From Cerina litoralis (GTDB lineage Bacteria > Bacteroidota > Bacteroidia > Flavobacteriales > Flavobacteriaceae), in assembly GCA_022008415.1 (NCBI GenBank), contig JAIRBC010000007.1:115102-179101 (forward strand): a DNA stretch of 64,000 bases. Direction: 5' to 3'. The notes beneath the pieces are model-generated. The model worked only from the letters and a program-made list of their open reading frames with translations, was not told where the DNA came from and did not search any database. Shown here one piece after another: positions 1 to 9,579 of the stretch (the first letter of the stretch is position 1; each line of letters begins with the position of its first letter). Both the position numbers and the translations under genes were made by a program.

Positions 1-1
1 A

Positions 2-157
2 AGGGAAGACCTAAATCATTTAACCGCTGCAATAAACAAATATCATCCAAATGCATTCTATACCATAGAGGGGGTAAAAATGGTAAACGAGGGCAATATG
101 GCCGATGGTGTCCCTAAGGGGATAGGGTTCCGGTGGTTGCAATTAAAGCGGAAATAA
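2..157 (+). CDS. C-terminal end of a probable YitT-family (DUF2179) membrane protein, cut by the window edge
   Basis: An open frame enters from the left edge and stops at TAA 155-157, giving 51 residues. It holds a motif of the form hPNAFYTIEGVK, which resembles the cytoplasmic DUF2179 tail of YitT-type membrane proteins (a helix, then xxPxAF and a short strand). The membrane part lies outside the window. It reads towards the SusC gene but is separated from it by about 530 bases, so it is probably the end of a separate transcript. The family call rests on this short motif only; that the frame is coding is more certain than the name. Confidence 0.5.
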   Translation, partial: REDLNHLTAAINKYHPNAFYTIEGVKMVNEGNMADGVPKGIGFRWLQLKRK

Positions 158-687
158 CCCCGGCGCCCTAATGTCTCGTGATAATCGGAACAGCACCTTA
201 TCCATTCCACAGTTGCTGCAGCTATAAAATATATCTTCTCACGATCTTGGATTAGGCAGCTTGCATTCCTTCTTAATATTAAATCCCGCTCCAGGCATCT
301 CCATCGAGCTTCATTGAAAGGCGAACCTAGAAAATGTGAATATATTCCCAACACAGCACTAAATATATCGTTGAGGTGAAAAGGGTCCTATCGGTTTCCA
401 AGGAGATAGTGTAGGAATCTATGGACGACTAAAATTTCGATTCGATTCTCTTTTGTTATAAATATAACATGCTAAGATGCTGGTTTTACGCTGCTGACAG
501 TGTTTATGTGGCTTTGGATTGAAAATTCAAATCCTAAAATTTTAGAGATTTGGCAAAACTTTAAAATATATTTACTAATATTAACACGATTTTATGAATC
601 GCGACTTTGCTGTGCCCTTTTGCAACGTAAATTCTAGTGCTTGTAAAGTCAAAAAAAACAACTCTATTAAAACTAACTAAACATTTA
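158..687. other. 530-base non-coding stretch upstream of the SusC gene
   Basis: No convincing gene is seen. The last 250 bases are AT-rich and should carry the promoter of the SusC/SusD operon. TTTG occurs near 513 and 549 and a TATATTTA near 567, but none has the 19-base spacing expected of a Bacteroidota promoter, so no site is assigned. A 98-codon minus-strand frame at 58-354 is unlike any protein I know and overlaps the YitT tail. Confidence 0.5.
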
Positions 688-3600
688 ATGATTATGATTC
701 AAAAAAGTGATTATCATTCGTTAAAGCCTAAGAGTTGGGGACGGTTGTCCCCCTCTCTTGTAGCCAAGGCTTTATCATGCATGCTTTGTTTTGGAGCACA
801 ATTGGCGATCGCCAACACAACTTCAGATTATGAAGAGACCAATGCGGTAGTGACCGTACAAGCAACCGTAACGGGTACCGTTATTGATTCTGATGGGGCT
901 CCCCTCCCAGGAGCCAACGTTTTGGTAAAAGGTACCACCAACGGTACCCAAACCGATTTTGATGGGAATTACTCAATTGATGTAGAGCCCGGGGCAACCT
1001 TGGTATTTAGCTACATCGGGTTTGTAAAGCAGGAAATCCCCGTAAATGGCAAAACGGAAATCCTCGTTACCATGTTGGAAGACGCAGCCCAGCTCTCCGA
1101 GGTAATCGTAACGGGTTACTCCACGGAGACCAAAAGGGAGACCACGGGTGCTATCTCTACCGTAAAGGCAGAGGATTTGGCCGCTATCCCCACCGCGAAC
1201 ATAGAACAGTCGTTGCAGGGTAGGGTCTCTGGTATCACCGTAATTTCTAACGGGCAGCCCGGTACCACGAGCCAGATCAGGATTCGTGGATTTGGTGCTT
1301 TTGGTGGAAACGAACCACTATATGTCGTAGATGGGGTTCCGGTAACCTCTACGGATTTTCTAAATCCGGCCGATATAGACAATACCACGGTACTTAAGGA
1401 TGCGGCCGCTGCCTCCATTTATGGGGCCAGGGCGGCAAACGGGGTGATAGTTTACACCACCAAACAAGGGGCGCGGTCCAGACAAAAGACCCAGATGACC
1501 TTAAAAATAACCAGCGGGGTCACCGATCCCAATGTGGGCGGGGCACCCGAGATGCTTAACCCACAGGATATGGCGGATTGGACCTTTCAGGCCTACCGCA
1601 ATAACGCTGCTGCAACAGGAACTCCGGTACAGTATACCCACCCCCAATATGGGCCGGGGCCAAACCCAAGGATGCCCGATTATCTGTACGCCGATGGTGC
1701 AAGCGGGGTAGTTGGCGCCGTGGACATGAATAAAATTAGGGCGGATTACGAAAAGGATCCACTCAATACCTTTTTGATCAAGCCAAATCTTCAAGGGACC
1801 AACTGGTATAAGGAGATTACAAGGGTAGCCCCATTAAATAGGATAAGCCTAAATTTTAGCGGTGGTACCGAAGCGGGCCGGTTTTACATTGGTCTGGGCG
1901 CGCAAAGCCAGGATGGGGTTACTATTGGCAATAGCTTTACCCGTTACACTTTAAGGGCCAACTCGGAATGGGACCTTAGGCCATGGTTGGCTATCGGAGA
2001 GAACTTTCAGGCGACTTATAGGTCTGCCAAGGGGATTGAAGGTGGCCAAGGAGGTATAGGGGTAGCCGATGACGAATCTACTTTGTTATCCGCTTTCCGT
2101 ATGCCTACGATTATTCCTGTAAGGGACGAGTTTGGCAGCTATGCCAGTACCAAGGCGGCCGGCTTTAACAACCCCCGAAACCCGGTGCGGGTTTTGGATT
2201 ACGATCGCGGAAACGATACCAATTTCAATATTAACTTGTTCGGCAATATGTATTTACTGTTAAAGCCTATCGATGGACTTACCATAAGATCCAGTTTGGG
2301 AATGCAATATAACAGTTCATACTATACGGATTACAACTACAAATATTTAGGGGATTCCGAGCCTCAGGCCAGCGATTCCTTTTCGGAGGGCAGCGGTTAC
2401 AACTTCCAATGGGTATTTACCAATACCGCTACCTACGAAAAATTGTTCGGGGTGCACAAGGTTAAAGTCTTGGGCGGTATGGAGGCCTTAAATACAGGGG
2501 CCGGAAGATTTATCAATGGTAGGGGTATCAATCCCTTTTCCATGGATACCGATTATGTAACGCTTAACAATGTAAATAGCCCTACGGTAAACAGCGGGTT
2601 GTACAGCGGGGTAAATTTTTACTCCCTCTTCGGGAAACTGGATTACAATTTTGACGAGCGGTACTATGTTTCCGGGGTTGTCCGTAGGGACGGTTCCTCC
2701 CGCTTTGGAGCCAATAACCGATACGGGGTATTCCCGGCGGCATCGGTGGCCTGGAGGGTCATCGCCGAACCTTTTATGGAAAATCAAAATGTCTTTAGCG
2801 ACTTAAAGGTCCGTGGTGGATGGGGGCAAATGGGGAACTCCAATAACGTATCCCCTACGAACCAATATTCACTTTATGCGTCTAATTTAGACAGAACCTA
2901 CTGGCCGATCGCGGGTCAGAACAGCGGTGCCGATGCCGGCTTCGCCCAAAGTAGGATAGGAAACCCGGATGCCAAATGGGAAACCAGTGAGACCTTGAAT
3001 ATTGGTTTTGACGCTTCCTTTTTTGACAACCACCTGGATCTGATCTTGGATTGGTGGAAAAAAGACACCAAGGATTTGTTGTACACCATACAACTACCTG
3101 GGGTAGTAGGTAACTTTGCCGCTTCGCCAGCCGTAAACATTGCCACCATGGCCAACAAGGGTGTAGATTTCCAGATCGTGGGACGGGGCAATTTTACCGA
3201 AGATCTCTCTTTTGAGGTAACCTTGAACAACTCCTTCCTACACAACGAGATAACGTATCTTACCCCTGGGTTAGATTTCTTTGACGCGGGTAGCTATAGG
3301 GGTATTTCCCCTACCAACAGGAACGCCGTGGGCCATTCCCTATCCTCTTTCTTTGGGTATAAGGTGATGGGGTATTTTAATTCCCAGGCAGAAGTGGATA
3401 GTTCCCCCGCCCAAGATGGTAAGGGCTTGGGTCGGTTTAGGTATGAGGACGTTAACGGGGACGGTGTAATCACCCCGGATGACAGGACCTTTCTTGGAAG
3501 TCCTGTGCCAGCCTATACGGGTGGTCTTACCTTTAATTTGAGGTATAGGCAGTTAGAATTTGAAACCTATTGGTACGGTTCCTTTGGAAACGACGTCTGG

Positions 3601-4014
3601 AACCAACAAAAGTGGTTTACCGATTTCTTTGGTAGCTTTGAAGGTGCGGCCAAAGGGGTCGCCGCCTTTAATTCCTGGACACCGGAATTGGGCAACAACG
3701 CCGGGGCACCGATATGGGAGAGTGCTTCTAACTTAAGTACTAACGGTGCGGGTAACTCCTGGTACGTAGAGGATGCTACCTTCGTTAGATTGCAGCGTAT
3801 TTCGTTGAGCTATGATTTTGATGTCGCTTTTACCGACCGTATAAATGTTAATGGGCTAAAATTGGGCGTAGCAGCCAACAACCTATGGACCATTACCAAC
3901 TATTCTGGTATTGATCCCAGTGTTGGGGGTGGTGCCGATACCAATTTTGGGGTAGACGTAGGGAACTATCCCGCGACCCCAAGTTTCACTATAGATTTGG
4001 AATTGAAATTCTAG
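688..4014 (+). CDS. SusC/RagA-family TonB-linked outer membrane protein
   Basis: Outer-membrane TonB-dependent transporter that, with its SusD partner, imports oligomeric nutrients. After an N-terminal export region comes a CarboxypepD_reg-like domain (VTGTVIDSDGAPLPGANV, about residues 60-135), then the plug (GQPGTTSQIRIRGFGA, YVVDGVPV, GARAANGVIVYTTK), and a long barrel ending in an aromatic-rich strand (SFTIDLELKF). With 1108 residues it has the usual length. The frame opens at GTG 637, but ATG 688 has the AT-rich upstream region typical of these genes and is preferred; 694 is possible. The SusD gene follows after 48 bases. The substrate cannot be read from the sequence, and no glycoside hydrolase lies nearby. 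Confidence 0.95.
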   Translation: MIMIQKSDYHSLKPKSWGRLSPSLVAKALSCMLCFGAQLAIANTTSDYEETNAVVTVQATVTGTVIDSDGAPLPGANVLVKGTTNGTQTDFDGNYSIDVEPGATLVFSYIGFVKQEIPVNGKTEILVTMLEDAAQLSEVIVTGYSTETKRETTGAISTVKAEDLAAIPTANIEQSLQGRVSGITVISNGQPGTTSQIRIRGFGAFGGNEPLYVVDGVPVTSTDFLNPADIDNTTVLKDAAAASIYGARAANGVIVYTTKQGARSRQKTQMTLKITSGVTDPNVGGAPEMLNPQDMADWTFQAYRNNAAATGTPVQYTHPQYGPGPNPRMPDYLYADGASGVVGAVDMNKIRADYEKDPLNTFLIKPNLQGTNWYKEITRVAPLNRISLNFSGGTEAGRFYIGLGAQSQDGVTIGNSFTRYTLRANSEWDLRPWLAIGENFQATYRSAKGIEGGQGGIGVADDESTLLSAFRMPTIIPVRDEFGSYASTKAAGFNNPRNPVRVLDYDRGNDTNFNINLFGNMYLLLKPIDGLTIRSSLGMQYNSSYYTDYNYKYLGDSEPQASDSFSEGSGYNFQWVFTNTATYEKLFGVHKVKVLGGMEALNTGAGRFINGRGINPFSMDTDYVTLNNVNSPTVNSGLYSGVNFYSLFGKLDYNFDERYYVSGVVRRDGSSRFGANNRYGVFPAASVAWRVIAEPFMENQNVFSDLKVRGGWGQMGNSNNVSPTNQYSLYASNLDRTYWPIAGQNSGADAGFAQSRIGNPDAKWETSETLNIGFDASFFDNHLDLILDWWKKDTKDLLYTIQLPGVVGNFAASPAVNIATMANKGVDFQIVGRGNFTEDLSFEVTLNNSFLHNEITYLTPGLDFFDAGSYRGISPTNRNAVGHSLSSFFGYKVMGYFNSQAEVDSSPAQDGKGLGRFRYEDVNGDGVITPDDRTFLGSPVPAYTGGLTFNLRYRQLEFETYWYGSFGNDVWNQQKWFTDFFGSFEGAAKGVAAFNSWTPELGNNAGAPIWESASNLSTNGAGNSWYVEDATFVRLQRISLSYDFDVAFTDRINVNGLKLGVAANNLWTITNYSGIDPSVGGGADTNFGVDVGNYPATPSFTIDLELKF

Positions 4015-4062
4015 AATGATCAGGATTTAAACAAAAAAACTTATCTTATAAAAAATAAACAA

Positions 4063-5811
4063 ATGAAAACAATAAATAAATTCAAGAAGATGTCGGTTTG
4101 CCTGATAGCCCTTACACTAGCGGGGATATCCTGTAAGGACGACTTTTTAGAGGTGCCGCCTACGGGATCCCTGTCCAACGCCCAATTGGCGACCAAACAG
4201 GGGATCGACGGGGCATTGATCGGGGCCTATTCTGCCCTGAACGGTGTTTTTGGGAATCGAGGTGAAGCTCCCAACCTATGGGAATGGGGATCTATTCCGG
4301 GAGGGGATGCCAATAAAGGTACCGATCCCGGGGATTATTCCAGCATTAACCCCATACAGCGTTATGAAATGAATGCGCTCGACGGAGACAATAATGCGTT
4401 GTGGAGAGGTCGTTACGAGGGAATCAGTAGGTGCAATGCCGTGCTGAACTTATTGGCTCAGGCCACCGACGTTAATCCGGCGGATGCCAAAGAAATCTCA
4501 GCGGAGGCCAGGATGCTCAGGGGACATTTTTACTTTGACCTTAAAAAGCAGTACAACAGTATTCCTTATATAGATGAGACCGTTCCGGCTGCTGATATTG
4601 CCAGCATTCCCAACACGCCCGATGTATGGGATAAGATCGATGCGGATTTTCAGTATGCCTATGACAACCTACCTGCTACCCAAGATCAGGCCGGTAGGGT
4701 AAACAAATGGGCGGCAGCTGCCTATATGGGAAAATCTAAATTGTACCAGCATAAATATGCGGAGGCCAAGACCTGGTTTGACAACGTCATTGCCAATGGG
4801 GTAACGACCAATGGTATGAAATATGACCTGAACAAGAACTACGTCGATATTTACAATGCGGAAAATGACAATAACACTCCCGAAGTGGTCATGGACGTAG
4901 AGTCGGCCAACAATACCGGGAGTACTCAGAACGCCAACTATTTTGACGACCTTAACTACCCTTATAACACGGGCCTCGACGGTCCTGGTAACTGCTGCGG
5001 GTTCTTTCAGCCAAGTTTTGAGTTGGCCAACTCCTTCCGTGTAGGCGCCGATGGACTTCCCATGTTGGACGGTTCGTATAACGACCCCTCCAACGAGTTG
5101 AAGACCGACTATAACGTGGAGTCCTCCGACCCCTTTACACCGGATGCCGGTTTATTGGATCCGCGGATCGATTTTTCCATTGGAAGAAGAGGTATCCCTT
5201 ATTTGGATTGGATCCCCCACCCAGGAAAGGCTTGGATCAGAAAGCAGGATTATGCAGGTCCTTATTCGCCTAAAAAGTATGTGTACTACAAATCCCAAGA
5301 GAATACCTTTACCGACGGTAGCTCCTGGACCCGTGGCTACGCCATCATGAACTATACGATCATCCGATTTGCCGATGTTCTTCTAATGGCTGCAGAGGCC
5401 GAGATAGAGGCCGGCTCTTTGACGAAAGCCATGGAATACGTAAATAGGGTAAGGGCCAGGGCTGCCGACTCCCAATATTGGGTCAAGAATGACGACGGTA
5501 CCGATGCGGCAAACTATAAAATAGAGCCGTACCCTGCCTCCCAATTCGCGACCAAAGCTTCTGCAACCGCTGCGGTGCGGTTCGAACGTAAACTGGAACT
5601 TTCCAGTGAAGGTTTCCGTTTCTATGACTTGGTGCGATGGGGTATCGCTGATTCCGTGCTCAATGCTTATCTACAGCACGAAGGCAAGATTTTGGTAACC
5701 ATGTTTGGTGGGGCCAAATTTACCGCCGGGAAAAATGAGTATTATCCCATTCCACAACAACAGATAGATATACAAGGTTCGGATGTTCTAACCCAGAACC
5801 CAGGTTACTAA
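4063..5811 (+). CDS. SusD/RagB-family nutrient-binding outer membrane lipoprotein
   Basis: Surface lipoprotein that caps the SusC channel and binds the nutrient. A lipoprotein signal ends in LAGISC, with Cys at about residue 24, followed by the typical DDFLEVPPTGSLS start of mature SusD proteins. TPR-like helices are seen (AEARMLRGHFYFDLKKQYNSIP, KWAAAAYMGKSKLYQHKYAEA) and the C-terminal SusD domain has the usual RFADVLLMAAEAEIEAG, ERKLELSSEGFRFYDLVRWG and YYPIPQQQID motifs. It is 582 residues, a normal length, and a hairpin terminator lies 30 bases downstream, so SusC and SusD form a two-gene unit. Confidence 0.95.
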   Translation: MKTINKFKKMSVCLIALTLAGISCKDDFLEVPPTGSLSNAQLATKQGIDGALIGAYSALNGVFGNRGEAPNLWEWGSIPGGDANKGTDPGDYSSINPIQRYEMNALDGDNNALWRGRYEGISRCNAVLNLLAQATDVNPADAKEISAEARMLRGHFYFDLKKQYNSIPYIDETVPAADIASIPNTPDVWDKIDADFQYAYDNLPATQDQAGRVNKWAAAAYMGKSKLYQHKYAEAKTWFDNVIANGVTTNGMKYDLNKNYVDIYNAENDNNTPEVVMDVESANNTGSTQNANYFDDLNYPYNTGLDGPGNCCGFFQPSFELANSFRVGADGLPMLDGSYNDPSNELKTDYNVESSDPFTPDAGLLDPRIDFSIGRRGIPYLDWIPHPGKAWIRKQDYAGPYSPKKYVYYKSQENTFTDGSSWTRGYAIMNYTIIRFADVLLMAAEAEIEAGSLTKAMEYVNRVRARAADSQYWVKNDDGTDAANYKIEPYPASQFATKASATAAVRFERKLELSSEGFRFYDLVRWGIADSVLNAYLQHEGKILVTMFGGAKFTAGKNEYYPIPQQQIDIQGSDVLTQNPGY

Positions 5812-5840
5812 ATAACCAAGTATTTTAATAAACACCAATT

Positions 5841-5872
5841 AAAGAAGACTGTCGTAAAAGGCAGTCTTTTTT
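5841..5872 (+). terminator. Rho-independent terminator after susD
   Basis: AAGACTG (5845-5851) pairs with CAGTCTT (5862-5868) across a ten-base loop, followed by a run of T. A-U pairs can extend the stem with the upstream A residues. It ends the SusC/SusD transcript. Confidence 0.8.
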
Positions 5873-5903
5873 TTGCTTCTTTGCCAACCTTAATGGATAT
5901 TTG
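5872..5903 (+). promoter_or_regulatory. Possible Bacteroidota promoter for the FG-GAP lipoprotein gene
   Basis: TTTG at 5872-5875 is followed after 20 bases by GATATTTG (5896-5903), one mismatch from TAnnTTTG. It would start transcription about 25 bases before ATG 5937. It overlaps the T-tract of the preceding terminator. Confidence 0.35.
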
Positions 5904-5936
5904 TATCAGAACGCGTTCTTAACTAGCTAACAAACA

Positions 5937-8900
5937 ATGAAACCTATTAAACTGACCCTATTTGTCCTTGTCACCGCCTTATTGCTTTATGGATGTACCA
6001 AGGAAAGCAAAACCTTGTTTAAAAAAATAGAGGCCTCGGAATCCGGGCTTAATTTTTCCAACCAACTTACCGAGAGCGATTCGTTGAACATATTGGTAAA
6101 CGAATTCGTTTACAATGGAGCGGGGGTAGCCGTAGGTGATGTCAACGGGGATGGCCTGGAAGATCTTTTTATGGCGGGCAACCAGGTAGAAAATAAGCTG
6201 TTTCTGAATCGAGGAAAATTGAGGTTTAAAGATATTTCTGACCTCGCCGGTATTCAAAAACCCGATACCCTCAATTGGTCTGCCGGGGTCACTATGATCG
6301 ATTTAAACCTCGATGGCAAATTAGATATTTATGTGTGCAATACCTTGAGGAAGGAAGCCAAACACCGCAAGAATCTTTTATATATCAATCAGGGAAACAA
6401 TGCGGATGGGGTCCCCAGCTTTAAGGAAATGGGGGAGGAATATGGTATTGCCGACGACAGCCATTCCTCTCATGCCCAGTTTTTCGATTATGACAACGAC
6501 GGGGATTTGGATCTGTTTATTGGAGTGAATCGGATAGAGGGCATTAATCCCAGTGTTTTTCGGTTGCTTACGGACGATGAAATGGCAATGAGTAGGGACA
6601 AACTATTTGAAAATATCCAGAATGACAGCTTGGGCCATCCCCATTTTAAGGATGTTACCCTACAAGCTAATATTAGATATAACGGCTTTAGTCATAGCTC
6701 ATTGATCAATGATTTTAACGGCGATGGGTGGTTGGATATCTATGTGGCCAATGATTATTTGACCAGTGATTTAATATATATAAACAATCAAGATGGTACG
6801 TTCACCAATAAGGCTAGGGGTATCTTTAAGCATTACAGTTTATCCGCCATGGGAAGTGATGTGTCCGATATCAACAATGATGGGCGGATGGATTTTTTTA
6901 CCACAGAAATGCAGCCTTACTACAACAAACGTAAAAAATTGTTCCAGGGAGGAAGTAGCTATGAAAGGGAAATGCTCATTCAAAGATATGATTACGAGCG
7001 GCAATACACGCGTAATACACTGCAATTGAATCTTGGGACGAACCCAGAAACGGGTTTGCCCATATTTTCAGAGATCGGGATGTATGCGGGCGTGGAGGAG
7101 ACCGATTGGAGTTGGGCCGCCCTTTTTGCCGATTATGATAACGATGGGTGGAGCGACCTCCTGGTAGTCAATGGGTTCCCCAGGGATGTTATGGATCACG
7201 ATTTCGGTGATTTTAGGGAATCGGCAAATCGTTTAATCAGTCAAAAAGAACTCATCGAAGCAATTCCGGAAATAAAGACCCCGAATTTTATTTTTAAGAA
7301 CAACGGGGACCTAACCTTTAAAGACGTCACCGAAGAATGGGGATTTAATTTCAAGACTTACTCCAATGGGGCCGCCTATGGAGATTTGGACAATGACGGA
7401 GATATAGATCTGGTTCTAAATAACTTGAACGGCCCCATGATATTATTGGAAAATAGAGGGGATAAAATTGTTAATGACAGTCACTACCTTAGGGTGAAGT
7501 TATCCGGAACGGAACAAAATCGTGCCGCCATTGGTGCTACCGTTGAGGTCTTTTATGATAACCTAAGACAAATACATTCCGTTTTGTCAACCCGCGGATA
7601 TCTTTCTAAGTCAGAAAATACCCTGCATTTTGGCCTAGGTAAATCCACTTTCGTAGATTCCCTTAAGGTTACGTGGCCGGGGGGACGAATTCAAAAAATA
7701 GGAAAAACCGAAGGCAATCGGGAAATAAGCATCGCTTATAAAGCCCAAGACCTCGACATTCCGACGACCAAAAATTTGGCAGGGCGGACGATCAAAAAAA
7801 AGAATGCCCTATTTTCCAGGGATTCGGTAAATAGGAATTTGGCCTATGAGGACCGTGACAAGGATTTTATAGATTTTAATTTTCAGCGTACACTGCCCCA
7901 CAAGTTTTCACAATTTGGTCCCTCCCTTGCCGTAGGGGACGTTAATGTCGATGGGTTGGACGACATGTTGGTAGGGGCCAGCCGTGGTTTTAAGGAACGG
8001 TGGTTTCTACAGCAGCCCAATGGCCATTTTGTGCAGAACGAAGTTGGGTACAAGAACAGTCCCGAGTTGCACGAGGAAGATGCCGGGACCTTGCTGTTTG
8101 ATGCGGATAATGACGGAGATTTGGATCTCTATATTGTTCGGGGTTCCGCCCAGTATAATCCAGGAAGCGACCTGTATAAGGATATGTTATTGCTCAATGA
8201 TGGTGACGGAAATTTCGTCGAGAGCAAGGAGGGTACCATTCCGAAAATTATGGCGAACGGGTCCTGCGTTAAAGCCGCCGATTATGATCAAGACGGGGAT
8301 TTGGATCTTTTTGTGGGCAGTAGGGTACTGCCGATGGCCTATCCAAAACCAGACCGCTCCTTTATCTTGAGGAACGATGGCAATAGGAAGGACGGCCCAC
8401 ATTTTGTAGATGCCACGGAAGACGTTTCGGCCGAACTCGCCTATCCGGGTATGATCAGCGATGCGCTGTGGACCGACTTTAATGGCGATTCTTGGCCCGA
8501 TTTAATTTTGGTGGGGGAATGGATGCCGATACGAATTTTTGAGAACAAACAGGGTTCTCTTGTGGAAATTACCCAAACGAGCGGTTTGGAAGACTATCTG
8601 GGTTGGTGGAACAGCTTGGCAGCTGCAGATTTGGATAATGATGGCGATATCGATTATGTTGTCGGGAACAACGGTAAAAACAATTATTTTCAAGGGACCA
8701 AAGAGGAGCCATTGCGGTTATATGCAAAAGATCTGGACAATAACGGGTCCATAGACCCCTTTATCACGTATTATTTACGGGATAGCATCGGCGTTAGGCA
8801 TGAATACCTTTATCATCCGTGGCAAGATGTGGTAAAGCAATTCTCCGGTATTCGTAAAATGTTCAATTCTTATGGGGCATTTGGGGCGAGTACCGCCCCG

Positions 8901-9530
8901 GAAATGTTTGCCAATGGCCTAATGGACAATGCCACGGTCCTTTCCGCCAACTGGATGAGCACTTCTTGGATCGAAAACTTGGGCCATGGCAAGTTTAAAA
9001 TGCACGCCCTGCCCAAGGAAGCACAACTGGCACCGGTTTTTGGCATTCTTCCCATGGATTTTGACAACGACAATAATATAGATATACTGTTGGTAGGCAA
9101 TGATTATGGGATGGAAGTGCAACAGGGAAGGGCCGATGCCATGGTAGGGTTGGCACTACGTAATAATGGGAAGGGCGGCTTTACCGCACTTGGTTTGGAC
9201 GAAAGTAACTTTTTTGTTCCTGGTGATGCCAAGAGCCTTGTCTCCCTAAACCTTGCCGGAAATAAATCGCTCATCATTGCCTCGCAAAATAGGGATTCCC
9301 TAAAAATTATTGACCGGCCTAATCCCGATGTTGGCAAGGTAATCCGGCTTAAACCCAAGGAGGTAAAATGTCAACTGAAATTGGAAAACGGCAAGGTCCA
9401 AATCCATGAATTTTATCTGGGCAGTACTTTTCAATCCCAATCCAGCAGGACCATTACGGTAGGTAAGGGGGTCAAGGAAATAAGGTTCCTGGACAATTTT
9501 GGAAAAGAAACCCGGAAATTGGAATTTTGA
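5937..9530 (+). CDS. Large FG-GAP/VCBS repeat lipoprotein with a central ASPIC/UnbV domain
   Basis: Predicted surface or periplasmic lipoprotein of 1197 residues; the signal peptide ends in LLLYGC. At least twelve calcium-binding-like FG-GAP repeats of the form DxNxDGxxDL can be read (DVNGDGLEDLF, DYDNDGDLDLF, DFNGDGWLDIY, DLDNDGDIDLV and others), giving two beta-propeller-like halves. Between them lies an ASPIC/UnbV domain (GATVEVFYDN, STRGYLSKSENTLHFGLG, VTWPGGRIQ, about residues 530-600). Genes of this family often accompany SusC/SusD pairs in marine Bacteroidota, and this one follows directly but with its own terminator and promoter upstream. It probably helps bind or process the nutrient; no catalytic motif is visible. 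Confidence 0.85.
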   Translation: MKPIKLTLFVLVTALLLYGCTKESKTLFKKIEASESGLNFSNQLTESDSLNILVNEFVYNGAGVAVGDVNGDGLEDLFMAGNQVENKLFLNRGKLRFKDISDLAGIQKPDTLNWSAGVTMIDLNLDGKLDIYVCNTLRKEAKHRKNLLYINQGNNADGVPSFKEMGEEYGIADDSHSSHAQFFDYDNDGDLDLFIGVNRIEGINPSVFRLLTDDEMAMSRDKLFENIQNDSLGHPHFKDVTLQANIRYNGFSHSSLINDFNGDGWLDIYVANDYLTSDLIYINNQDGTFTNKARGIFKHYSLSAMGSDVSDINNDGRMDFFTTEMQPYYNKRKKLFQGGSSYEREMLIQRYDYERQYTRNTLQLNLGTNPETGLPIFSEIGMYAGVEETDWSWAALFADYDNDGWSDLLVVNGFPRDVMDHDFGDFRESANRLISQKELIEAIPEIKTPNFIFKNNGDLTFKDVTEEWGFNFKTYSNGAAYGDLDNDGDIDLVLNNLNGPMILLENRGDKIVNDSHYLRVKLSGTEQNRAAIGATVEVFYDNLRQIHSVLSTRGYLSKSENTLHFGLGKSTFVDSLKVTWPGGRIQKIGKTEGNREISIAYKAQDLDIPTTKNLAGRTIKKKNALFSRDSVNRNLAYEDRDKDFIDFNFQRTLPHKFSQFGPSLAVGDVNVDGLDDMLVGASRGFKERWFLQQPNGHFVQNEVGYKNSPELHEEDAGTLLFDADNDGDLDLYIVRGSAQYNPGSDLYKDMLLLNDGDGNFVESKEGTIPKIMANGSCVKAADYDQDGDLDLFVGSRVLPMAYPKPDRSFILRNDGNRKDGPHFVDATEDVSAELAYPGMISDALWTDFNGDSWPDLILVGEWMPIRIFENKQGSLVEITQTSGLEDYLGWWNSLAAADLDNDGDIDYVVGNNGKNNYFQGTKEEPLRLYAKDLDNNGSIDPFITYYLRDSIGVRHEYLYHPWQDVVKQFSGIRKMFNSYGAFGASTAPEMFANGLMDNATVLSANWMSTSWIENLGHGKFKMHALPKEAQLAPVFGILPMDFDNDNNIDILLVGNDYGMEVQQGRADAMVGLALRNNGKGGFTALGLDESNFFVPGDAKSLVSLNLAGNKSLIIASQNRDSLKIIDRPNPDVGKVIRLKPKEVKCQLKLENGKVQIHEFYLGSTFQSQSSRTITVGKGVKEIRFLDNFGKETRKLEF

Positions 9531-9579
9531 TGCAAGCGATGCTTACTCCTGCCACCTAAATATTAGAGCCCAATAAAAC

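Noticed and set aside
58..354. 98-codon minus-strand open frame
   Set aside because: Overlaps the YitT-like tail, has no recognisable domain and unusual composition; treated as chance.
637..687. GTG 637 as start of the SusC gene
   Set aside because: Would add 17 basic residues before a signal region that fits better from ATG 688.
7984..8370. 128-codon plus-strand frame inside the FG-GAP gene
   Set aside because: Alternative frame of a repeat-rich gene; repeats in the main frame explain it.
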